Source: Pleionea sp052032335 (GTDB lineage: Bacteria > Pseudomonadota > Gammaproteobacteria > Enterobacterales > Kangiellaceae). Taken from it: DNA of 64,000 nucleotides. Under the pieces are notes generated by a model. The model saw nothing but the letters and a program-made list of their open reading frames with translations. It was not told where the DNA came from and did not search any database. Made by a program: the position numbers and the translations under genes. Each line of letters opens with the position of its first letter. The first letter of the stretch is position 1. Shown one piece after another: positions 32,695-41,350 of this stretch. Where the stretch lies: positions 1-64,000 of the forward strand of contig JBPEWV010000179.1 in assembly GCA_052032335.1 (NCBI GenBank), written 5' to 3'.

Positions 32695-33711
32695 ATGAAA
32701 GGCGCAATAATACCCTGTTCTTCCCCCGTTTGTCACAATTTGGACTGGAAAAAACAGCTGTCTCAGGCGGTTTCTAATCCAGAAGAACTGCTTCAGCTTT
32801 TGAACCTGACATCAGACCATGTTGGCAAGGGCGAGGCTACTCGTCTATTCTCGTTGCGGGTTCCTCGCGCCTACGTCGAACGGATGGAAAAAGGTAATCC
32901 AGATGATCCGTTGTTTCGGCAGGTGTGGCCGGATCAAAAAGAATTCAAACCGCACCCCGATTTTATCCCCGATCCGTTACAAGAAAACGAGGCCAACCCC
33001 GTTCCTGGGTTGCTCCACAAGTATGGTACGCGAGTACTTACTATTAGCGCTGCCAGCTGCGCAATCAACTGCCGCTACTGTTTTCGCCGAAATTTCGCGT
33101 ATCAGGAACAAGCTTTCAACGAATCGGCCTGGGAGGCCTGGATCGACTACATTGCCAAACACCCGGAGATAAATGAGGTCATACTCAGTGGTGGTGAGCC
33201 ATTATTAATCCCCGATGACAAACTACAACGACTGACCGAGAAGCTTGAAGCAATGCCTCAAATTCGACGCTTGAGGATCCACAGTCGATTGCCGCTGGTG
33301 ATACCCGATCGCATTACTGACGCCTTTCTATCTCTTGCCGAGCGCTCGCGACTGGATTGGCTTTTAATCTGGCACATTAACCACCCCAATGAAATCGACC
33401 ATAATGTCAAAACGGCGGCGGCCCGGTGCCGGGATGCCGGAATTCGGCAATTTAATCAATCGGTTATATTGAAGAAGGTCAACGATTGCAGTGCCATTCT
33501 CAGCGCTTTGAGCGAACGTCTATTTGATAGCTGGATCCAACCCTATTATTTGCATCTGCTCGATCGGGTCACCGGCATTCAGCATTTTGAGGTGCCCGAA
33601 GATGAAGTTCTCAAAATCTATCAGGAACTGCTGGCCCAGCTGCCCGGCTTTTTGGTGCCCAGGCTGGTCCGGGAAGAGCCGCGACAACCTTCCAAAACGC
33701 CCGTCGTTTAA
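32695..33711 (+). CDS. epmB: EF-P beta-lysylation protein EpmB (lysine 2,3-aminomutase)
   Basis: A 338-residue radical-SAM enzyme. The [4Fe-4S] motif is CAINCRYC (CxxxCxxC) at about residues 120-127, followed by a GGEPLL motif. It converts lysine to (R)-beta-lysine for EpmA, using PLP and S-adenosylmethionine. Divergent from efp, as in E. coli. The ribosome-binding site is weak. No epmC (hydroxylase) is in the window. Confidence 0.96.
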   Translation: MKGAIIPCSSPVCHNLDWKKQLSQAVSNPEELLQLLNLTSDHVGKGEATRLFSLRVPRAYVERMEKGNPDDPLFRQVWPDQKEFKPHPDFIPDPLQENEANPVPGLLHKYGTRVLTISAASCAINCRYCFRRNFAYQEQAFNESAWEAWIDYIAKHPEINEVILSGGEPLLIPDDKLQRLTEKLEAMPQIRRLRIHSRLPLVIPDRITDAFLSLAERSRLDWLLIWHINHPNEIDHNVKTAAARCRDAGIRQFNQSVILKKVNDCSAILSALSERLFDSWIQPYYLHLLDRVTGIQHFEVPEDEVLKIYQELLAQLPGFLVPRLVREEPRQPSKTPVV

Positions 33712-33970
33712 AACCAAGCCCCTGCATCTCGAATCCGCTCTCCTGATTGAACCGAGACTCTTCGAGGGGCGATTAAGTTTGCAAGTGCTCACCATCCAGT
33801 GAAAAAGACTTTTCGTCGGGTAAAACGTGACATTTGGAAAAATCTGAACTATCACTTATAAAGCGACATAATATACCTTGTTGAGATTGCACTCTATTGC
33901 AGAGGCTGTAAAATAGGTGGTTTACGGCTAAAATGACGTTAATAATAGATATAACAGGGACTACAGAAGT

Positions 33971-35800
33971 ATGATCCAGGGACAGATGGGATTAAGCATA
34001 CGCGCCCCAGAGCCGGTTACTCCTGCTTTGGTTCAAAAAATTGCGCCAAAATCCATTCAAAAGTGGTTGGAATCACTGCCTGTCGCAAATATCAGCGATT
34101 CGTCGAAACGTCTGTACCAAATGCTGTTGGACTGCAACAAATCAGCGCTGGACGACGAAGATCGGTTTAAAATTTTAATGGCACTGCACCCTCCGGTTCA
34201 AATGGTGTTGAAATCTTTGTCGCGTCACTTCACCGGACACACACTGCATTTGTCAGAAAAGCAAAAGAAAATCGCCGCTCTGGTGCAAGCCATCCATACT
34301 GAAATGGCCATCGGTTTCAAGACCATCATCGAACATCAGGCTGAATCGCCCAGCCTGCTTAAAAAAGGCATGCTTCATGCGTCCATGTTTATGGCGCTTG
34401 AATACCTGTCGTTAACCATTGTTCGATGCTATCAGGTGTATACCGACGTACCGGCCCGTTTGTGGAAAGAAGTAAACACCATTTTTCGTTTTTCGATTGA
34501 ACAAAAACAACATGAAAAACATTGCAATTATGAAGGCTTTCAACAAGAACATTCGATTCAAGATATTTTCATCAAAACCTGTTTGTTGGCGATGGCCAAT
34601 CCTTATCAGTTACGTCAGCAAGAGGTAGAAACGGTCTTTAATGGTTTACAAAAGTTCGTCGGTCATTGTGAGTTAGAGCACGCCAGCCGGTTCGACAATC
34701 GATTTGTCATCGACCTCAATCAAAATCATGGGCCGATCCATCAAGCGTTAATAAAAATCCGACCACACCAATTTACCTTTGCCTTCAACCTGGATGATGT
34801 GGTCGCCGAATTACAAAATCACCTGAAGAAAACCCACACTAAAAATCGGGACGAAATCTCGGTCGGCGGTCTCTCGCTTCGACTGACTCGACATCTGCTG
34901 AAAAACTGGGCTCATTTATCATCCAGAAGTTTCGCGCGGACGCCTTGCGAGGGCAACATTCGCATCAGTGTCGGCCTAAGTGCTACCTTCCAGATACTGA
35001 AAGGATTTGAAGAAGAAGAACAGGAGTCAGTCTCTCTGGAGCACTATGAAGGGAGTTTACATAACGCAACCCTGGTTGAGGATCACGATACCCAGGATAT
35101 GCTGAGCAACTTCGGCAATCAAAGCTTTTACAACGATCCCTCTGGTGACGATGTTTGGGCGAAACTGTATCGCCCCAAAGAAGCTATGCCAGAAACCAAT
35201 GAAATCGACTATGCAACTGCCTTTGGCAGTGGCAACACCAAGGGGCAAACTCATTACGATTTAATTGATGCGGATATTGTTAATATCAGTCCCGGGGGCT
35301 ATTGCATCGACCTGGGCAACAACCCACCACAAAACACGCAAACTGGCGAAGTCATTGGCTTGGTTGAAACAGAACCCGATGGCCACGAAACCTGGCATAT
35401 TGGCGTCATACGCTGGATTAAAAAATCAAAAAAGAATCCCGGCATCCAGTTGGGTATACAACTTATTGCACCAAGCGCCAAACCGATTCAATCACAACTA
35501 AAAAATGGCAAGGCGACGCGACAGTCTTTTCAAAACGCTTTAATGTTACCCGAACTTAAAGGAATCGGTCAGCCCGCCACCATATTGACCAATCCGGTAC
35601 TGTTTAGCCCGAAACAGAAAGTTACCGTCATCGACGGAAATGATCAGTTCGACGTACGTTTGACAAAGCTGGTGTCTTCCTCTCAGGGATACCGCCAATT
35701 TTACTTCGAACGTGTACAATCGGACCCCGGTCCATTGGGCCATAACGGGAGCGCCAAGGGTACCGATGATGGATTCGATAACGTTTGGGATTTGATCTAG
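33971..35800 (+). CDS. Large cytoplasmic protein with a C-terminal PilZ-like domain
   Basis: A 609-residue soluble protein. The N-terminal 350 residues are helical and carry no motif I can name. At about residues 430-515 a PilZ-like segment has the D/NxSxxG motif (VNISPGGYCI) followed by GVIRWIK, but the RxxxR part of the c-di-GMP pocket is not obvious. Related proteins occur in Pseudomonas and other Gammaproteobacteria near c-di-GMP genes. The next gene is a FimX-like c-di-GMP receptor, 179 bp away on the same strand. A possible promoter (TTGCAC-N16-TAAAAT) lies at 33887-33914. Confidence 0.7.
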   Translation: MIQGQMGLSIRAPEPVTPALVQKIAPKSIQKWLESLPVANISDSSKRLYQMLLDCNKSALDDEDRFKILMALHPPVQMVLKSLSRHFTGHTLHLSEKQKKIAALVQAIHTEMAIGFKTIIEHQAESPSLLKKGMLHASMFMALEYLSLTIVRCYQVYTDVPARLWKEVNTIFRFSIEQKQHEKHCNYEGFQQEHSIQDIFIKTCLLAMANPYQLRQQEVETVFNGLQKFVGHCELEHASRFDNRFVIDLNQNHGPIHQALIKIRPHQFTFAFNLDDVVAELQNHLKKTHTKNRDEISVGGLSLRLTRHLLKNWAHLSSRSFARTPCEGNIRISVGLSATFQILKGFEEEEQESVSLEHYEGSLHNATLVEDHDTQDMLSNFGNQSFYNDPSGDDVWAKLYRPKEAMPETNEIDYATAFGSGNTKGQTHYDLIDADIVNISPGGYCIDLGNNPPQNTQTGEVIGLVETEPDGHETWHIGVIRWIKKSKKNPGIQLGIQLIAPSAKPIQSQLKNGKATRQSFQNALMLPELKGIGQPATILTNPVLFSPKQKVTVIDGNDQFDVRLTKLVSSSQGYRQFYFERVQSDPGPLGHNGSAKGTDDGFDNVWDLI

Positions 35801-35979
35801 CTCACAGAATCCTGTCTGCAGCCAACAAATTGTTTCTGCAATGGTTTCTAACTTCTCCCAACTCAGCTACAATTCTTTAGTTGGAAGAATTGCGGATACG
35901 TCTTGCGATGACATTTTGCGCAACCTATACAACCAACGAACGCTCCGACCAAAACTAAATAAAGGAAAATCTGAGCTGA

Positions 35980-38046
35980 ATGGCTAACGAGATAAAACCC
36001 GTTCATCTGTTACTACTAGAACCTTCTTCAAACGACGCTGAAACCATGATCACCACTTTACGAAATCATGGCTACCCAGTTCGCGCCACCCAGGTGGTCA
36101 AAGAAGAAGATTTGAAAGAGCAGCTTTCACGCCAGTCTTGGGATTTGTGTTTAACCCGAGCTGAACTCAATGATTTGACCGCCAATCGTGTAATCGAACT
36201 TATCGACGAATACGGACGCGACGTACCTGTCATATTAATCGTCGATGAAGACAGTGAAGAACAGCTTGTCAAAGCATTAAAAGCGGGCATTAAAGATTCC
36301 GTCCCGTTCAAAAGTCAGGAGCGCATGTATCTACTCGTCAAGCGTGAGCTGGACAATCTGGAACAACGCAAACAACGCAAGAAAACCGAGTTACAATTAT
36401 CCGAAACCGAAAAACGATGCAGTTTATTGCTCGACAGTTCGCAAGATGCCATTGCGTACATTCACGATGGAATGCACATCTACGCCAATCAGGCTTATGT
36501 TGATTTATTCGATTTCGAAGATCCGGACGAATTATTATGCATGCCGGTGATGGATATGATCGACGCAGAGTGCCACGACGACTTTAAGCAGTTTTTGCGG
36601 CAATATGCCAAAAATCCATCCAATAATACCTTTGCTTGCACCGGTCTGAAAAACGATGGCAGCGATTTCGAAGCTATTATGACCGTATCTAACGCAACTT
36701 TTGATAACGAAGCTTGTACTCAGGTATTGATTAAAACCTCTAATGACAATGCCGAGTTAGAAGCCAAAGTCAAAGAGTTGAGTGCACAAGACGTATTAAC
36801 CGGTTTGTACAACCAGACCTATTTTCAGGAAAAGCTCGACGAAGTTATTTCTACCGGTTCCGAAACGGGCCAAAGCCAACACCTGCTATTCATTGAGCTG
36901 GATCAGTTTGAGTCCATCGAAAAAGATTTTGGTATCACCGGAACCGACGACATCATTACGGGTGTCGCTAACTGGCTCGAAGAAAAAACCAGCGATGAGA
37001 CGCTATTAGCGCGATACGGCAACGATGCCTTTATGGCGCTAATCGATGAAGAGTCTCCAGCGAAAGTCAAAGAATTTGCCGAATCTCTGTGTTCTGATGT
37101 CAAAGAGCATTTATTTGAAATCGAGGGCAAAACCCAGAAGTTATCCTTCAGTATCGGAATTACCCACGTTGGTGATCAGGCTAACAGTGGCCGAGAGGTG
37201 ATCGCCAATGCCCACGCCGCTTGTGTTCGCGCCTTCAAAAAAGGCGGCGACGATGTCAAAACGTTTAACAAATCCATTGACAGTAGCAGCGGTGAAAACA
37301 GCGAAATGATCGAGAAGATCCACGATGCTATTGAAAACGGAAAGCTCTCACTATTATTTCAGCCCATCGTCAAACTGCACGGCGATGAGCGACCGCTTTA
37401 TCACGCTTTGCTTCGTATGCAAACCGAAGATGGTGAGCTGACGCCTTCTCAAATTTTCCCGGTAGCAGAATCTGCCGGTATTGCCGCCAAACTCGATCGG
37501 TGGGTATTAATGCAGTCTTTGAAACAACTGCACAAAAACAAAGTTAAAGCGTCGATTTTCGTACATTTGTCAGCGTCAGCCCTAATGGATGAAGGCATGG
37601 CCAAATTCATTGCCGAGCTGTTTAAGTCGACAAAAATGCCCAAGACATCTTTGATTATTACAGTGAACGCGAACGATGCCTTGACCTACCTCAAGCGCGT
37701 CATCCTGCTTGGGCAGTCGTTAAAGAAAATTGGCGTTCAAATCGCGCTCAGTCACCTCGAAGAAAGTGATGAGCACTTCACATTGCTCGACCAACTGCTG
37801 CCCGACTTTGCCATCAGTAGCGGTGAGTTGACGATGAAGTTGTCAGAAGGTGGCGACGCAATCTCAAATGTCACTCGCATCACCCAAGAAGCCCATCAAC
37901 GTGACATTCTGTCCATTGTGCCAAAAGTTGAAGATGCCGCGAGCTTGGCGGCTTTGTGGCCGCTTGGCGTTGGTTATATTCAGGGCGTCTATTTACAAGC
38001 GCCCGATGAACAACTCAACTTTGACTTCTCGTCGACCGAATTCTAA
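35980..38046 (+). CDS. FimX-like degenerate GGDEF-EAL protein (REC-PAS-GGDEF-EAL)
   Basis: A 688-residue cytoplasmic protein with the FimX layout: an N-terminal receiver-like domain (about 5-125), a PAS domain (about 145-260), a GGDEF-like domain (about 275-430) and an EAL-like domain (about 440-685). The receiver lacks the usual phospho-acceptor Asp (DLCLTRAEL in place of a DxxLLD motif). The cyclase signature is GNDAF (347-351) rather than GGDEF, and the EAL position is HAL (475-477). Both catalytic sites should be dead. FimX of P. aeruginosa and Xanthomonas, similar in length, binds c-di-GMP through its EAL domain to promote type IV pilus assembly. A PilZ-like gene sits upstream. Confidence 0.82.
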   Translation: MANEIKPVHLLLLEPSSNDAETMITTLRNHGYPVRATQVVKEEDLKEQLSRQSWDLCLTRAELNDLTANRVIELIDEYGRDVPVILIVDEDSEEQLVKALKAGIKDSVPFKSQERMYLLVKRELDNLEQRKQRKKTELQLSETEKRCSLLLDSSQDAIAYIHDGMHIYANQAYVDLFDFEDPDELLCMPVMDMIDAECHDDFKQFLRQYAKNPSNNTFACTGLKNDGSDFEAIMTVSNATFDNEACTQVLIKTSNDNAELEAKVKELSAQDVLTGLYNQTYFQEKLDEVISTGSETGQSQHLLFIELDQFESIEKDFGITGTDDIITGVANWLEEKTSDETLLARYGNDAFMALIDEESPAKVKEFAESLCSDVKEHLFEIEGKTQKLSFSIGITHVGDQANSGREVIANAHAACVRAFKKGGDDVKTFNKSIDSSSGENSEMIEKIHDAIENGKLSLLFQPIVKLHGDERPLYHALLRMQTEDGELTPSQIFPVAESAGIAAKLDRWVLMQSLKQLHKNKVKASIFVHLSASALMDEGMAKFIAELFKSTKMPKTSLIITVNANDALTYLKRVILLGQSLKKIGVQIALSHLEESDEHFTLLDQLLPDFAISSGELTMKLSEGGDAISNVTRITQEAHQRDILSIVPKVEDAASLAALWPLGVGYIQGVYLQAPDEQLNFDFSSTEF

Positions 38047-38975
38047 TTCTTTAGCAAGGTCAACAAATGGGTCATATCAGGCTCGCTAATGGCAGCATTA
38101 GCAAGCTTTTTCACTTTCGGCTTGGCGTCGAACGCCACCCCTAAACCGGCAACGGACATCATGGGCAAATCGTTTGCTCCGTCACCGATGGCCCAAATCT
38201 TTTCTTGCGCTAAACCGAGCTGTACGCCCAATTGCAACAACAGCGACTTTTTCTTTTCCCCATCGACGATGTCGCCCAAAACCTGCCCGGTTAAAACGTT
38301 ATCTTTTACTTCAAGAGAGTTAGCGAAGGCGTAATCAAGACCGAGCTGCTGTTTTAGCCGCTCTACGAAAGGCACGAAACCGCCCGAGACAACGGCTATC
38401 TTGCAATCATTCTGCTTTGCCCAATCAACCACAGACTCAACGCCCGGAGTCACCGGTAAGTTTTCTGACAATTGATTCAACACATCGAATGACAATCCTT
38501 TTAAAAGCGCCACCCGTTGCCTTAAACTCTGAGAAAAATCCAGCTCGCCGCGCATCGCCTGATCGGTAATGGCCGCGACCTTGTCATAAAAGCCACATTT
38601 TCGAGCCAACTCATCGATACACTCCATCTGGATCAAGGTCGAGTCCATATCAAATACCATTAAGCCAGGCTTCTTCTGACGCGCTTTCAGCGCAACCAAG
38701 GCGTATTGAATGCCCTTATCCCCCAACCAGCCGACACACTCCGACTCAAATTTGCTTCTTTGCCCGCAATCAAGGTGAAGCTCCAGTCGATGCTCTGTCC
38801 GTTCAGCAACGTAAAATCGCGCAACCTCCTGTTGCATGAAAAAGTCCTCTAGCTCTTGCTCCAGAGAAGTATTCACAGGCCAGATCCGTAAGCTCCACTG
38901 GTAGCCGCCGGTAGCCTCGCTTTGAACGTAAGATTGATCACTGAGTGAATAGTGTTGTTCGGCAGTAAAGGTCAT
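38043..38975 (-). CDS. serB: Phosphoserine phosphatase SerB
   Basis: A 310-residue HAD phosphatase, last step of serine synthesis. Motif I is D109-M-D111-S-T, motif II is VVSGGFVP, motif III/IV is AIGDGANDLPMM. The N-terminal ACT-like region is about residues 20-95. I set the start at the ATG at 38975; the longer frame to 39104 extends into the divergent gene and has no ribosome-binding site. It shares its stop with the convergent FimX-like gene (4-bp overlap). Confidence 0.96.
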   Translation of the reverse strand: MTFTAEQHYSLSDQSYVQSEATGGYQWSLRIWPVNTSLEQELEDFFMQQEVARFYVAERTEHRLELHLDCGQRSKFESECVGWLGDKGIQYALVALKARQKKPGLMVFDMDSTLIQMECIDELARKCGFYDKVAAITDQAMRGELDFSQSLRQRVALLKGLSFDVLNQLSENLPVTPGVESVVDWAKQNDCKIAVVSGGFVPFVERLKQQLGLDYAFANSLEVKDNVLTGQVLGDIVDGEKKKSLLLQLGVQLGLAQEKIWAIGDGANDLPMMSVAGLGVAFDAKPKVKKLANAAISEPDMTHLLTLLKN

Positions 38976-39095
38976 TATTGTGTTACAGTTCCCGTTTCGA
39001 ATAGTCCGCAGTTTACCATCGATATTCGCCAATTGCTCTCGAGCCGAAAAGCACGCATAATTTAAACAGTTATAAGCCACGAGCCAGCTGATGTT

Positions 39096-40454
39096 ATGAC
39101 ACAATCAAAGACCGGACATAAAGACAAAGAAAAAACGCCACTGTCATTCGCTCGCTCCGTTGTAAGTTACCTCGTCTTAACGGCCATTATTTTTCTGACC
39201 GCTTGGTTATGGCTTACCACACAACTGGAGTCCATGCTTGAGCTCAAGGTGGAAGAAACCGGACGCCAATTGACCCGAGTCGCTGCCATTGCCAGTGCAG
39301 AAGCTGTCATCGCAGAAGATCAGGTATATTTGCAAAAGCTGGTCGACGAACTCAATAAAGAGCGCTTTATTAACAAGGTTTCAATTTTTAGAATTGATGG
39401 CACCTTGCTGGTTCAAAGCGCCAGCAAAGAAAGTGCCACCAATAAAACAGTGAAGCCCCAAGGGTTGAAGCAATGGCTGACCGGACATCTCCCTCTGTAC
39501 TTTAATGATAACTATCCTTTTATGGTTGAGATTACCTGGGAGTCAACGTCGGTTGGCTGGTTTCAAATAATTATCAATCGTCAACAACTGGAGTCGTCGA
39601 TTCGAGATTCCAGTTTTCAAATCACTTTACTCACTCTGATCGGTTACTTGCTCTTTTCGATTATTGGTCTGGTTTATTTATGGCGCCAACACCGAGCCAT
39701 TCGCAATTATTTACAAACCGTCCAAGAAACACAAAAAGCGAAAGTTCAAATTAAAGACATCAATTCTCTCGATGGCGCAGCAACAGCCGTGAAAGAGAAA
39801 GACGAATTAGCGAAACAGTTGCAATTTAAATCGGTTGCGCTCAAAGCTCAAAACTCGAAAGACAGTCCGAGTCGAGATTATCGCGAGTTCGTACAACTTT
39901 ACCGAATTCAGGTTAGTGATGAAGAAGCTTACAAAACCAAACTCGATACCATTAAAAAATGGCAGGAGTTGTTGTTTGAAGCGGCGTCTCTTTATGAACT
40001 CGAAGCAACCATTGTGCGTGACCAACAAATATTTTTGATCATTCCTAAGCCTAAGGTTGAGTCGGGGATTAAACTGGCGTTATTGATTCATCAGGTTCAA
40101 TTACGACTGGCCGATCAATGCCACCAAGTCGGTTCATGCTTTATGCGAATGGGACAAGAAGACGTCGTGCTTAAGAAAGTGAATCCTTTTTACTGTCTGG
40201 TTGAGGGTGACCATTTTAAACAATTTGAGAATAATTTATTCCAGCAAAAATCATTCGGCTGGCTAAGTAAGGGCGTTGCTGAGTCAATAACACTCAAAGA
40301 ACAAGGCGATGATGGTTTATCGTCGGGGTTTATGATCGAGAACCACCCCGAACAAAGCATTAAGATCGAAGTAGAACAAATGTCCCTTATCGAGCGCCAT
40401 AGCCAAAACTTAATCGCCAAATTCTTTCCGAGTTTTTCTGACACCAATAATTAA
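39096..40454 (+). CDS. AhpA/YtjB-like inner-membrane protein
   Basis: A 452-residue protein with two membrane helices (about residues 22-42 and 177-196) flanking a periplasmic loop, and a long cytoplasmic C-terminal domain. Divergent from serB with a 120-bp gap, exactly the E. coli ytjB (smp)/serB arrangement. The family (AhpA/YtjB) has no firm function; a link to haemolysin or virulence has been suggested in some species. The end overlaps the convergent HDOD gene by TTAA. Confidence 0.75.
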   Translation: MTQSKTGHKDKEKTPLSFARSVVSYLVLTAIIFLTAWLWLTTQLESMLELKVEETGRQLTRVAAIASAEAVIAEDQVYLQKLVDELNKERFINKVSIFRIDGTLLVQSASKESATNKTVKPQGLKQWLTGHLPLYFNDNYPFMVEITWESTSVGWFQIIINRQQLESSIRDSSFQITLLTLIGYLLFSIIGLVYLWRQHRAIRNYLQTVQETQKAKVQIKDINSLDGAATAVKEKDELAKQLQFKSVALKAQNSKDSPSRDYREFVQLYRIQVSDEEAYKTKLDTIKKWQELLFEAASLYELEATIVRDQQIFLIIPKPKVESGIKLALLIHQVQLRLADQCHQVGSCFMRMGQEDVVLKKVNPFYCLVEGDHFKQFENNLFQQKSFGWLSKGVAESITLKEQGDDGLSSGFMIENHPEQSIKIEVEQMSLIERHSQNLIAKFFPSFSDTNN

Positions 40455-41290
40455 GGGATGCCTCCCAAAGTGTAAGATACAGCGTCTTCTAAATCTTCTG
40501 TGTCGTACTCGCTGAGCCCAAGAAAACCGAGCACGGCACTTTTGATGTTGTTCCATTCATGATCATCTTTAACGCCACCCAGTCGCCAATGCAACTTCAC
40601 CAGGTGTTCGGAAATTTTCAACACCGAAACTAAAGATTTTAACTTAGGATTTTCAATCGACGAATCATCCAGAAGGCGATCGGCAGCATGATGATTTTGC
40701 ACCGCTTGCGAAATCAGTTTGGGCAATTTCCAGACTCTTGTTAAGCGATAACCGGCTGCGGCATGATGCATTCCAATGCGTCGAAATTCTTCTCGAGTGA
40801 TTGAACCATCAGTACGAGCATAACAATCGTTAATGATTCGTTCGTATTTGGGAATTTTTTGCGCAATGATAGGAATCCCGGCATTATGAAATAAGCCCAA
40901 GGTGTAGGCTTCGTCGGTCAATCCTAAGTTAAGTTGTCGACACACCGCTGATGATACAACTGCAACAGCAGAACTCGACTCCCAAAAATTATCCATGTTT
41001 ATGGAAGTCTCAATGTTTTCCATCGACGATCGTAACATCATCGATTTGACAATATTCACCACCTGCTCAAGCCCCAACAAAATCACGGCCTGATCAATTG
41101 ATACCAGTCGGGAGCTTAAACCAAAACAGGGAGAGTTAACGGTTTTCAGAACGGCTGCGCTCACCCCAGGATCAGAACGAATCTTCGCGGCAATTTCTTC
41201 CAGGTCAGTTCCAGCTAAACGAATTTCATCGATTAGTTTCGGTTGCGGGGGAATGTATACCCCTTTCAACACATCTTTATGTTCGGTCAC
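40451..41290 (-). CDS. HDOD-domain signalling protein
   Basis: A 279-residue protein made almost entirely of an HDOD domain: the opening LIDEIRLAGTDLEEIAAKI, RSDPGVSAAVLKTVNS, SIDQAVILLGLEQVVNIV and GLFHNAGIPIIAQ. HDOD domains are HD-domain relatives lacking most catalytic residues; they act in regulation of motility, stress and c-di-GMP circuits. The start is GTG. It is 60 bp after parC on the same strand and separated from it by an inverted repeat, so co-transcription is uncertain. Confidence 0.88.
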   Translation of the reverse strand: MTEHKDVLKGVYIPPQPKLIDEIRLAGTDLEEIAAKIRSDPGVSAAVLKTVNSPCFGLSSRLVSIDQAVILLGLEQVVNIVKSMMLRSSMENIETSINMDNFWESSSAVAVVSSAVCRQLNLGLTDEAYTLGLFHNAGIPIIAQKIPKYERIINDCYARTDGSITREEFRRIGMHHAAAGYRLTRVWKLPKLISQAVQNHHAADRLLDDSSIENPKLKSLVSVLKISEHLVKLHWRLGGVKDDHEWNNIKSAVLGFLGLSEYDTEDLEDAVSYTLGGIP

Positions 41291-41293
41291 GGC

Positions 41294-41331
41294 CTATTCT
41301 TTGTCGTTGAAAATCACAGCTAAAAGAATAG
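41294..41331 (-). repeat. Inverted repeat between parC and the HDOD gene
   Basis: CTATTCTTT (41294-41302) and AAAGAATAG (41323-41331) form a perfect 9-bp inverted repeat with a 20-base loop in the 60-bp gap. Without a T-tract on either side it is not a clean terminator. It could be an operator or an RNA processing site between the two genes. Confidence 0.4.
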
Positions 41332-41350
41332 ACCATTTAAAACAGCCTGA

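Noticed and set aside
32656..32736. N-terminal extension of efp
   Set aside because: EF-P has a conserved start at MASY; the extension runs into the divergent epmB coding region and lacks a ribosome-binding site.
38976..39104. N-terminal extension of serB
   Set aside because: It covers the divergent promoter region and the first codons of the ytjB-like gene; family length fits the ATG at 38975.
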